Source: DATKPE01 sp035524335 | Lineage (GTDB): Bacteria > Bacteroidota > Ignavibacteria > UBA10030 > SZUA-254 | Assembly (NCBI GenBank): GCA_035524335.1 | Contig: DATKPE010000061.1 | Span: 72,454 to 136,453, forward strand | DNA length: 64,000 nt | Direction of reading: 5' to 3' | Shown here: one piece after another, positions 51,035 to 58,372 of the stretch | Numbering within the stretch: position 1 is the first letter of the stretch | Layout of the letters: the number at the start of each line of letters is the position of its first letter | The notes under the pieces: generated by a model | The model's database searches: none | What the model saw: the letters and a program-made list of their open reading frames with translations, nothing else | Told to the model about the DNA's origin: nothing | Translations under genes and position numbers: made by a program

Positions 51035-52630
51035 TCAGGCGCGGGAGGCCGGCCCGGCATCCTTCACACCCGGAGGAACCTGAGCGGCGAATTGGGTGAA
51101 ATTTTTATGAAACAGACCGGCGAGATGGGAGGCCTTCTCGTCGTAGGCCCCCGGATCGCTCCAGGTCGACCGGGGCGTCAGGACTTCGTCCGGCACTCCG
51201 GGAACATGTTCCGGAATCTGAAGACCGAACAACGGATCTTTTCTGACCGGTACGGCGGCCAGCGAGCCGTCAAGCGCCGCTGAGATCATCGCCCGCGTAT
51301 GGGCGATTTTCATCCTCCTGCCGGTGCCGTACGGGCCGCCGCTCCACCCGGTGTTCACAAGCCAACAGCGGGCATTGTGTTTCCTGATCCGATCGTCAAG
51401 CATCTTCGCATAGACGCCGGGGTGGTGAACCATGAACGGGGCGCCGAAACAGGTGCTGAACGTCGCCTGCGGTTCCTTCCCGAGCCCCTTTTCCGTCCCC
51501 GCGACTTTTGCGGTATAGCCGGAAATAAAATGATACTGCGCCTGCTCGGGTGTGAGCAGTGAAATGGGAGGGAGGACGCCGAAGGCATCCGCCGTCAGCA
51601 TGATGATGTTCGACGGATGGCCGCCGAGGCCGTCGCGGACCGCATTGTCGATGAAGGCGAGCGGATAGGCCGATCGGGTGTTTTCCGTCAGGGAAGCGTC
51701 GTCGAGATCGAGCCGCCGGTTCTTTGCATCAATCATGACGTTTTCGAGCACCGTCCCGAACCGGCGGGTTGTATCGTAGATCTGGGGCTCGGCTTCCCGT
51801 GACAGCTTGATGACTTTGGCGTAACAGCCCCCCTCGAAATTAAATACCCCGTTGTCGCTCCAGCCGTGTTCGTCGTCGCCGATGAGCATTCTGTGGGGAT
51901 CGGCGGAAAGTGTGGTCTTTCCGGTTCCGGACAGCCCGAAAAAGATTGCAACGTCGCCGGACGCGCCGGTATTGGCCGAACAGTGCATCGGGAACACGCC
52001 GCGGAGGGGAAGAAGGTAATTCATGATGGTGAAAATGGACTTTTTGATTTCACCCGCGTAACTGGTTCCGCCGATGAGGACCAGCTTTTTTGTGAAATTG
52101 ATGATTACGTACACCTCGGAATTTGTTCCGTCGATCTCCGGGATCGAATGAAAACGCGGAGTGTCGATCACGGTAAATTCCGGCTGGTGCCCCGCGAGTT
52201 CCTCCGGCGAGGCCTTCAGAAACATAATGCGTGAAAAGAGACTGTGCCATGCTGATTCGGTGATAATGCGGATCGGCAGGCGGTATCGCGGATCCGCCCC
52301 CGCGAAGCAGTCCTGGACGAACAGTTCCCGTCCCTCGATATAAGACAGCAGCCGTTTGTACAGATTATCGAATTGTGCCGGCTCGATCGGTTTGTTGACT
52401 TTTCCCCACCAGATGTGCTGTTCGCTCTCCCCTTCGCGGACGATGAACTTGTCGTTGGGTGACCGGCCGGTGTGATGACCCGTGCGGACGACGAACGGTC
52501 CGCGATGGGCCAGAACACCTTCATGGCGGCGGATCGCTTCTTCGATCAGCGCCGCTGTGGAAAAATTCCAGTACTCCGCGGCGGTATTGCGGATGCCGTA
52601 TATATCGAGCGTATGAAGAGAACGATGCAT
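51035..52630 (-). CDS. pckA: Phosphoenolpyruvate carboxykinase (ATP)
   Basis: 531 aa, standard length. Diagnostic segments are HHTGRSPNDKFIV, LIGGTSYAGEIKKSIFT, the Walker A GLSGTGKTTLSADP, DDEHGW and the NFEGGCYAK segment. It decarboxylates oxaloacetate with ATP to PEP for gluconeogenesis. The ATG at 52630 has AAAGGA upstream and is preferred; a much longer in-frame extension overlaps the divergent promoter region and lacks homology. Confidence 0.96.
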   Translation of the reverse strand: MHRSLHTLDIYGIRNTAAEYWNFSTAALIEEAIRRHEGVLAHRGPFVVRTGHHTGRSPNDKFIVREGESEQHIWWGKVNKPIEPAQFDNLYKRLLSYIEGRELFVQDCFAGADPRYRLPIRIITESAWHSLFSRIMFLKASPEELAGHQPEFTVIDTPRFHSIPEIDGTNSEVYVIINFTKKLVLIGGTSYAGEIKKSIFTIMNYLLPLRGVFPMHCSANTGASGDVAIFFGLSGTGKTTLSADPHRMLIGDDEHGWSDNGVFNFEGGCYAKVIKLSREAEPQIYDTTRRFGTVLENVMIDAKNRRLDLDDASLTENTRSAYPLAFIDNAVRDGLGGHPSNIIMLTADAFGVLPPISLLTPEQAQYHFISGYTAKVAGTEKGLGKEPQATFSTCFGAPFMVHHPGVYAKMLDDRIRKHNARCWLVNTGWSGGPYGTGRRMKIAHTRAMISAALDGSLAAVPVRKDPLFGLQIPEHVPGVPDEVLTPRSTWSDPGAYDEKASHLAGLFHKNFTQFAAQVPPGVKDAGPASRA

Positions 52631-52668
52631 TGATTTCCTTTCAGGAACGTGTGCAATTTGATTGGCAA

Positions 52669-52697
52669 AAGATACAGAAAATTCGGGAGAGGAACAA
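52669..52697 (-). promoter_or_regulatory. Promoter of pckA
   Basis: On the minus strand TTGTTC, 17 bases, TATCTT, about 39 bases before the pckA ATG. Confidence 0.55.
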
Positions 52698-52742
52698 CGG
52701 CCGGACGCGGAAAACCGGAGAAACCGGATACGGCGGAGCGCC

Positions 52743-52771
52743 TTGATATTCGCGCTGGAGTTCTGTATGTT
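52743..52771 (+). promoter_or_regulatory. Promoter of the POT-like transporter gene
   Basis: TTGATA, 17 bases, TATGTT, about 37 bases before the ATG at 52809. It lies back to back with the pckA promoter. Confidence 0.5.
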
Positions 52772-52808
52772 CCGGATATTTGTCGCATAATTGTTCCGGA
52801 TAATCCGC

Positions 52809-54077
52809 ATGAGCGTTCGCGAATCGCTGCAGAAAATCAGACACGGGTTCCACTCCACCTTCTGGGTGGCCAACATTACGGAGCTGTTTGAGCGGCTTGC
52901 CTACTACGGCCCCCAGGCGGTGCTTGCGATCTACCTTCATGAGCACCTGAATCTTTCGAGCGAGCAGACAACCTGGCTGATCGGGTATTACGGGTTCGTG
53001 GTCTGGTTCATGCCGGTGATCGGCGGGACGCTGGCCGACCGGTTCGGGTTCCGGCGCACCCTCGCGGGGGCCTTCATGATACTGGCGATCGGGAACTTCC
53101 TCCTCGGATCGCTCTCGGCGCCGTGGATGGGTGCTGTCAGGGACGCCCTTCCCCTCTTCGGGCTCATGCATCTGCTCATGCTTATTCCCGCCATGGGACC
53201 GGCGGTGGTGAAGCCGGTCGTGGTCGGAACGACCGCGCATGCCGCAAAGGAAGAGGTCAGATCCATCGGGTATTCGATTTATTATACGATTGTGAACATC
53301 GGCGCCGCACTCGGGCCCATTGTCGCGTCGATCGTCAGAAAATCCGTCGGCGTGGAGGATGTGTTTCTGGTCAGCGCGGGGACGACCCTGACGATGGCCG
53401 TTGTTACGCTGATTTTCTACCGGGAACCCGTGAGAGAACCGGGACGGCGGGTGACGAGGATGTCGGACGCGTTCGTCAACCTCTTCAGGGTGCTGATGAA
53501 CCCCAGGTTCGTCATATTTCTCCTCATCTTCTCGGGATTCTGGGTGATGTTCTGGCAGCAGTACCTTTCCCTCCCGATATTCATCCGGGACTATGTCAAT
53601 CCGAACGCCGATGTCGACCGCCTGCTGGCGGTCGAAGCGACCACCGTGATTACGCTTCAGTTTGTCGTGACGTTCCTGACGCGGAAAATCCCGGCTTTTT
53701 CCGCCATGATTGCCGGGGTGCTGATATCCAGTCTGAGCTTCCTGATCCTTACCTTCGGAGCAAGTACCGGATATATCGTTGCCGCGCTGGTCGTGCTTGC
53801 CGTCGGCGAGGTGACCCAGGCGCCGCGATACTATGAGTATGTTTCCCGTCTTGCCCCTCCCGATCAGCAGGGGCTCTTCATGGGGTACGCATTCCTTCCG
53901 GTAGGGATCGGATATCTGATCGGCGGCCGTCTTGCGGGAAGCCTACTGCACCACTACGGCGAGGTCCAGCACACACCGTCGGCCATGTGGTATATCGTGT
54001 CCGGCGTCGGTCTGCTGACCACCGTTCTCATGATCGTGTATAACCGCATCGCGCGGCCCGGCGGGATCCGGCAGTAG
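52809..54077 (+). CDS. POT/MFS-family transporter
   Basis: 422 aa with about 12 membrane segments. The N-terminus has ANITELFERLAYYG, which contains the ExxER signature of proton-coupled oligopeptide transporters. ADRFGFRR after TM2 is the MFS loop. POT proteins import di- and tripeptides with protons, but distant members carry other substrates, so peptide uptake is a reasonable but unproven guess. The ATG at 52809 is used; a TTG six codons upstream is an alternative. Confidence 0.8.
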   Translation: MSVRESLQKIRHGFHSTFWVANITELFERLAYYGPQAVLAIYLHEHLNLSSEQTTWLIGYYGFVVWFMPVIGGTLADRFGFRRTLAGAFMILAIGNFLLGSLSAPWMGAVRDALPLFGLMHLLMLIPAMGPAVVKPVVVGTTAHAAKEEVRSIGYSIYYTIVNIGAALGPIVASIVRKSVGVEDVFLVSAGTTLTMAVVTLIFYREPVREPGRRVTRMSDAFVNLFRVLMNPRFVIFLLIFSGFWVMFWQQYLSLPIFIRDYVNPNADVDRLLAVEATTVITLQFVVTFLTRKIPAFSAMIAGVLISSLSFLILTFGASTGYIVAALVVLAVGEVTQAPRYYEYVSRLAPPDQQGLFMGYAFLPVGIGYLIGGRLAGSLLHHYGEVQHTPSAMWYIVSGVGLLTTVLMIVYNRIARPGGIRQ

Positions 54078-54144
54078 CTCCGTGGGCGGGGGGAGGAGGA
54101 TGATTTACCCGTTTTGTCGGAAAATAATTTTTATGCGCAGATGA

Positions 54145-54318
54145 GCGGGGAGTAGGAAGGAAAGGCCCTGTTGTGCGTTTGATCACAACTCTTGCTTGAT
54201 GTTGAGAAAATCTTTCTGTAGGATTGCTGTGGGGAAGGGTATTCCCCGCGTCCACTCATAAACAACGGGTGGTTAGAGAACTCCCGAATCGTTCCCCGAA
54301 CGGTTCGGGATTTTTTTT
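54145..54318 (+). ncRNA. Candidate structured RNA or leader ending in a terminator
   Basis: The 301-base gap 54078-54378 has no credible gene but strong complementarity. GCGGGGAGTA (54145-54154) can pair over 10 bp with TATTCCCCGC (54240-54249). The latter can instead form a local hairpin with 54228-54236. A further 6-bp hairpin lies at 54170-54189 (GTTGTG / CACAAC). GGGAGT (54148-54153) could also bind ACTCCC (54280-54285), which overlaps the terminator's 5' arm. Mutually exclusive pairings upstream of a terminator suggest an RNA switch or a small RNA. It could also be the 3' untranslated end of the transporter mRNA. Confidence 0.4.
54282..54318 (+). terminator. Strong intrinsic terminator before dtxR
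   Basis: A 12-pair stem (outer arm TCCCGAA / TTCGGGA, one G-U pair) encloses a 5-base loop and is followed by eight Ts. It lies 60 bases before the dtxR ATG, upstream of the dtxR operator. Confidence 0.88.
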
Positions 54319-54334
54319 CTCCGGGGTGTTGCTT

Positions 54335-54363
54335 TTGATCTGACATAAAATTAAATTTAGGAT
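54335..54363 (+). promoter_or_regulatory. Promoter of dtxR-mntH-usp
   Basis: TTGATC, 17 bases, TAGGAT. The -10 lies inside the operator palindrome, so repressor binding would block it directly. Confidence 0.5.
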
Positions 54364-54373
54364 ATCCTAAATT
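54354..54373. promoter_or_regulatory. DtxR/MntR-type operator, perfect palindrome
   Basis: AATTTAGGATATCCTAAATT is a perfect 20-bp palindrome six bases before the dtxR ATG. Its TTAGG...CCTAA halves resemble the known DtxR/IdeR operator half-sites. Autoregulation of the metal-uptake operon is very likely. Confidence 0.82.
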
Positions 54374-54378
54374 ATGCC

Positions 54379-55035
54379 ATGGCTCTCTCGCGGTCCACGG
54401 AAGATTATATAAAGGCGATTTACCGGCTCGAGCAGGAACGCTCTCCCGTTGCCACCTCCGCGCTGGCCCGCCTCCTCCGCGTGGGAGACGGATCGGTGAG
54501 CGGCATGATCAAAAAGCTTTCCCGTGAGCGGCTCGTCCGGCATGAGCCGTACCGGGGGGTTTCCCTGACTCCCGCGGGATTCCGTCTTGCGCTTGACATG
54601 GTGCGCCGGCACCGCCTCTGGGAAATGTTTCTCGTCCGGTATCTCGGTTATGAGTGGGATGCGATTCACGACGAGGCGGAACGGCTTGAGCATGCGACCT
54701 CCGATGAACTCCTCCGGCGCCTCGATGCGCTTCTCGGCCATCCGGCCGCGGATCCCCACGGTGATCCCATTCCGGACCGCCACGGCGCGCTCCGCGGCGT
54801 CTCCCGCGAGAATCTGTCCGCCTGTTCCGCGGGTCAGACCGTCCGTATCGTGCGCATCAGCGACGGGAACCGCGATCTCCTCACCCATGCCAGGGAAGAA
54901 GGGCTCCTCCTCCGCCGGATCCTCACCGTCCGGAAGAAACTGCCGGTCGACGGTTCCATCCTGGTGAAAATGGGGAGACGGGAAATATTCCTGAGTAAAA
55001 TAGTGGCCGATGCAATTTTTGTGGAGCCGGCATGA
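54379..55035 (+). CDS. DtxR/MntR-family metal-dependent repressor
   Basis: 218 aa. N-terminal winged helix (EDYIKAIYRLE; GSVSGMIKKLSRERLVRHE), the metal-binding/dimerisation domain with RRHRLWEMFLVRYLG and HDEAERLEHATSDEL, and a C-terminal SH3/FeoA-like domain. The adjoining MntH gene suggests manganese (or Fe) sensing, as in MntR. It lies behind a perfect palindrome overlapping its promoter and shares an ATGA overlap with mntH. Confidence 0.92.
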   Translation: MALSRSTEDYIKAIYRLEQERSPVATSALARLLRVGDGSVSGMIKKLSRERLVRHEPYRGVSLTPAGFRLALDMVRRHRLWEMFLVRYLGYEWDAIHDEAERLEHATSDELLRRLDALLGHPAADPHGDPIPDRHGALRGVSRENLSACSAGQTVRIVRISDGNRDLLTHAREEGLLLRRILTVRKKLPVDGSILVKMGRREIFLSKIVADAIFVEPA

Positions 55036-56441
55036 CTCTTCCCGGAAACGACGCGGCCGCGCAGTCCGCAGAGGGAACAACCGCGCCGGCGTCTCTCGAG
55101 GGGGTGCACGGCACGGTTGCGGTTCCGCATCATCGCGCGGGGTTCTGGCAGCAGTGGCGCGCATTCGTCGGCCCCGCGCTCCTTGTGAGTGTCGGATATA
55201 TGGATCCCGGAAACTGGGGGACGGATCTCCAGGCGGGGGCGCAGTTCAGGTTCGGCCTGCTCTGGGTTGTGGGAGCGGCCAGTATCATGGCGATCTTCAT
55301 GCAGGTCATCGCAGCCCGGCTCGGTGTCGTGACTGGAAAGGACCTGGCACAGTGCTGCCGTGACTGGTATCCCCGGTGGACACGGTGGCCCAACTGGCTC
55401 TTTTCCGAATTGGCGATCGGGGCCTGCGACCTTGCGGAGGTGCTCGGCAGTGCCGTGGCGCTCAACCTCCTCTTCCATATACCGCTTCTCTGGGCGGTCG
55501 TGATCACCGGGCTCGACGTCATGATTCTCCTTGCCCTCCAGCAGTTCGGCATGAGAACGATTGAAGCGGTTGTCCTCCTGCTCATCGCGACGATCGGCGG
55601 CTGTTATTTCATCGAAATCTTCATTCTTCCCCAGACCACCCCCGGATTTGCCGACATGGCCTCCGCACTGTTTTCCCCCTCTCTGCGGAAGGCGGGAATG
55701 CTCTACCTCACCATCGGCATCATCGGCGCCACCGTCATGCCGCACAACCTCTACCTCCATTCCGCGCTGGTGCAGAGCAGAAAATTTCAGAAGGACGAAG
55801 CGTCGATGCGCCGGGCGATCCAGTTCAATACAATCGATTCGGTCGTTGCGCTCGGGGTTGCCTTCTTCGTCAATGCCGCAATTCTTGTCCTGGCGGCGAC
55901 CGTTTTCTTCGGAAAGGAATCCGTCGCCGTCGCCGGAGGTCAATTCGTCCATTTCACGCCCGACAGCGACTGGATCCGGGTCGCCTATCTGACACTTGCG
56001 CCTCTCCTCGGAACGGTGGCGGCAAGCACCCTTTTTGCTGTCGCGCTTCTTGCGAGCGGCCAGAGCAGTACCATTACCGGGACGCTTGCGGGCCAGGTCG
56101 TTATGGAAGGCTTTATGCTCTGGAGGATCAAACCCTGGGTGCGCCGTCTCATCACCCGCGGGCTCGCCCTGCTTCCTGCCGTTCTCATCATCGGCAGTCG
56201 GGGCGAAAGCAGTGTGACGGACCTCCTCACGCTCAGCCAGGTGGTGCTGGCGATTCAGCTCCCCTTTTCGATGTTTCCCCTCCTCCAGTTCACCAGTTCA
56301 CGGAAACGGATGGGCAAATGGAAAATCGGCTGGTTCCTGCTGGTGATGGGGTGGGGATGTGCAATCCTGATCACCGTCATGGACGTCTTCGGCCTGCCCG
56401 ATTCCATCGGGGCGGCATGGCGCGTGATAACCGGGGGATAA
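55032..56441 (+). CDS. mntH: Nramp-family Mn2+/Fe2+ transporter
   Basis: 469 aa with about 11-12 membrane segments. The transporter's metal site is visible as the TM1 motif DPGN and the TM6 motif ATVMPHNLYLHS (its Met favours Mn/Fe over Mg/Ca). The N-terminal extension of about 45 residues is hydrophilic. It imports divalent metal with protons and would be repressed by the upstream DtxR-type protein when metal is plentiful. Confidence 0.92.
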   Translation: MTLPGNDAAAQSAEGTTAPASLEGVHGTVAVPHHRAGFWQQWRAFVGPALLVSVGYMDPGNWGTDLQAGAQFRFGLLWVVGAASIMAIFMQVIAARLGVVTGKDLAQCCRDWYPRWTRWPNWLFSELAIGACDLAEVLGSAVALNLLFHIPLLWAVVITGLDVMILLALQQFGMRTIEAVVLLLIATIGGCYFIEIFILPQTTPGFADMASALFSPSLRKAGMLYLTIGIIGATVMPHNLYLHSALVQSRKFQKDEASMRRAIQFNTIDSVVALGVAFFVNAAILVLAATVFFGKESVAVAGGQFVHFTPDSDWIRVAYLTLAPLLGTVAASTLFAVALLASGQSSTITGTLAGQVVMEGFMLWRIKPWVRRLITRGLALLPAVLIIGSRGESSVTDLLTLSQVVLAIQLPFSMFPLLQFTSSRKRMGKWKIGWFLLVMGWGCAILITVMDVFGLPDSIGAAWRVITGG

Positions 56442-56466
56442 CCAACTATTCTGCAGAGGGGATCAG

Positions 56467-56892
56467 GTGTATAAAAAAATACTCGTAACGCTCGACGGAT
56501 CACCCACCGATAGAACCATCGTCGGTCACGTCAAACAGCTTGCCCGTGTTTTGAACAGCCAGGTGGTGCTTCTGCATGTTGCCGACGGATGGGCGGCGCG
56601 ACGGTTTGGACCGGACGCCGTCAGCCCGGAAATCACGCAGGACAGGGAATATCTGGAGAGGATGCAGGAAGAATTCCGTTCGTCAGGGATCGGGACGGAA
56701 ACTGTTCTGGCGTACGGCGAACCCGCAGACGAGATTGTGAAATGGGTGCAAAAGGGCGGCTGTGACCTCATCGCGATGACCACGCACGGACACCGCTTTC
56801 TTGCCGATCTCTTTCTCGGCACGACGGTAACCCGGGTGCGTCACCGCGTAACCGTGCCGGTGCTCCTTCTCAAAGCTCCTCCGGTCGCCTGA
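56467..56892 (+). CDS. Universal stress protein (UspA family)
   Basis: 141 aa from a GTG start with AGGGG upstream. The family pattern is YKKILVTLDGSPTD at the N-terminus and THGHRFLADLFLGTTVTRVRH near the end; the latter resembles the nucleotide-binding G-x2-G-x9-G-[ST] motif in part. It follows mntH by 25 bases and probably belongs to the metal operon. The last 52 bases overlap the convergent histidine kinase gene. Confidence 0.88.
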   Translation: MYKKILVTLDGSPTDRTIVGHVKQLARVLNSQVVLLHVADGWAARRFGPDAVSPEITQDREYLERMQEEFRSSGIGTETVLAYGEPADEIVKWVQKGGCDLIAMTTHGHRFLADLFLGTTVTRVRHRVTVPVLLLKAPPVA

Positions 56893-58367
56893 GACGCCGG
56901 TGCATCCACCGGAATGGTAACGACAAAGGTTGCCCCGTCGCCCGGCGGACTTTTGACCGTAATCCTCCCCCCGTGCTGTTCCACGATCTGCCGGGCAATC
57001 GCAAGACCGAGCCCGCTTCCTGTTTTCTTCCCCGCACTCACGAACGGCTGAAAAAGCGTATCGCGGATCTCGGATGGAATGCCGGGTCCGTTGTCGTGCA
57101 CCGAAAAGACAAGTTCGCCGCCGTTCTTTGCTACAGTCAGATCGATCGAACCGCCATCCGTCAGGGCATCCTGTGCATTGCTGATGATATTCACGAGCAC
57201 CCGGTGCATCCGGTCAGGATCGAACCGCGCAGTCCCGGGACAGTCGGCGGAGACGTTGAGGGTGATCCCGGCCCGTTGAAGATTCGACCGGACGCCGTCG
57301 ACCACCAGCCGGGTGAATTCCTGGCACGAAAAATCGGATTTCTGCAGGGCGAATTCCCCCTTCCGGGAAAACTCCATCAGCTCCTGTGCCATGTTCACCA
57401 TGCGCCGGATCGCATCGTGGATCAGGCGGTACCATTCACGGGTCCGTTCCGGAGAATATTTCCTGTCATGCTCGAGCGATTCGATGGCGAGATTGATCGT
57501 GCTCATCGGCGTCCTGAAATCGTGAACGATCGAGCTGGCCATCTGTCCGACGACCGAGAGCCGCTCGGAGCGGATCAGCTGTTCCTGCGCGGTGCTGATT
57601 TTTATCCGCATCTGCTCGACGGCGTTTCGCAGTTCCCCGATATCGTCCAGCGCCGGATCTTCCGCCACGCTCTGCGTGAGATTGCCGGCACCGATGATCT
57701 GCGTTGCGTCGACAAGCCGTTTGAGACGCTGGCCCACGAACTGCCAGTTGAACATGACGGAGATGATGATCGCGATGCCGGTGAAGAAAAGAACTGCGAT
57801 CACCGATCTGACCCATGTATTGTGGATGGAGCTTTCAATGTTTGTAAGCGATATGTCCATTTCCGCAACGCCGAGCGGTGTGCCGACACGCACATCGTGG
57901 CATCGCTGACATTGTTCGGTAGCCGGAAAGGGAATCGCGGCGTGGTAAATCCTGTCCCTTCTCTGCCAGAGCGCCCGTCCTGTCCTGAGCACTTCGCGGT
58001 CCTCGGACCGGACATGCGGGAGGGAGCGGGTCCGCTCCGTAAGATGTGCCATCAGCGTACTGTCCGCGGTGTACTTCGCCCGCAGATGGAGATCCTCCGG
58101 TGTGAAATAGATATGCAGATGGTTGATATCCCGCAATGCATTCAACTGCATCAGGTAGTTATCATCAACCTGCTCTTTGGAGATCATCATCGCAACGATC
58201 GATTCGCGGATGATCGCCGCGTACGTTTCGGCGGAGTTCTGGGCCTGCGTCAGCATCTCTTCCTGCTGTACGGAGTTGTTCAGATAGGAACTTACGCCGA
58301 TGGCGACGATGACCAGCGGAAGAATGGTGACCAGAAGCTTTGCGGTGAGCGACAGATTGCGGAACAT
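56841..58367 (-). CDS. Membrane histidine kinase with haem-c-type CxxCH sensor domain
   Basis: 508 aa. TM1 at about 9-28, a periplasmic sensor (about 29-186), TM2 at about 187-208, HAMP, a HisKA domain with the phosphorylated His282 (SSIVHDFRTPMST) and a HATPase domain (NIISNAQDAL, DNGPGIP, GSGLGLAIA). The sensor contains CQRCH at residues 153-157 (57897-57911), a covalent haem-c motif, in a region resembling the DUF3365/Tll0287-type sensor. This suggests redox, NO or O2 sensing. No response regulator gene is adjacent. The 3' end overlaps the usp gene. Confidence 0.9.
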   Translation of the reverse strand: MFRNLSLTAKLLVTILPLVIVAIGVSSYLNNSVQQEEMLTQAQNSAETYAAIIRESIVAMMISKEQVDDNYLMQLNALRDINHLHIYFTPEDLHLRAKYTADSTLMAHLTERTRSLPHVRSEDREVLRTGRALWQRRDRIYHAAIPFPATEQCQRCHDVRVGTPLGVAEMDISLTNIESSIHNTWVRSVIAVLFFTGIAIIISVMFNWQFVGQRLKRLVDATQIIGAGNLTQSVAEDPALDDIGELRNAVEQMRIKISTAQEQLIRSERLSVVGQMASSIVHDFRTPMSTINLAIESLEHDRKYSPERTREWYRLIHDAIRRMVNMAQELMEFSRKGEFALQKSDFSCQEFTRLVVDGVRSNLQRAGITLNVSADCPGTARFDPDRMHRVLVNIISNAQDALTDGGSIDLTVAKNGGELVFSVHDNGPGIPSEIRDTLFQPFVSAGKKTGSGLGLAIARQIVEQHGGRITVKSPPGDGATFVVTIPVDAPASQATGGALRRSTGTVTR

Positions 58368-58372
58368 GCGGA

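Noticed and set aside
54145..54318. Firm naming of the structured region as a yybP-ykoY riboswitch, 6S RNA or SRP RNA
   Set aside because: Only one element resembles yybP-ykoY, and the diagnostic parts of 6S and SRP RNA were not found; a covariance-model search is needed.
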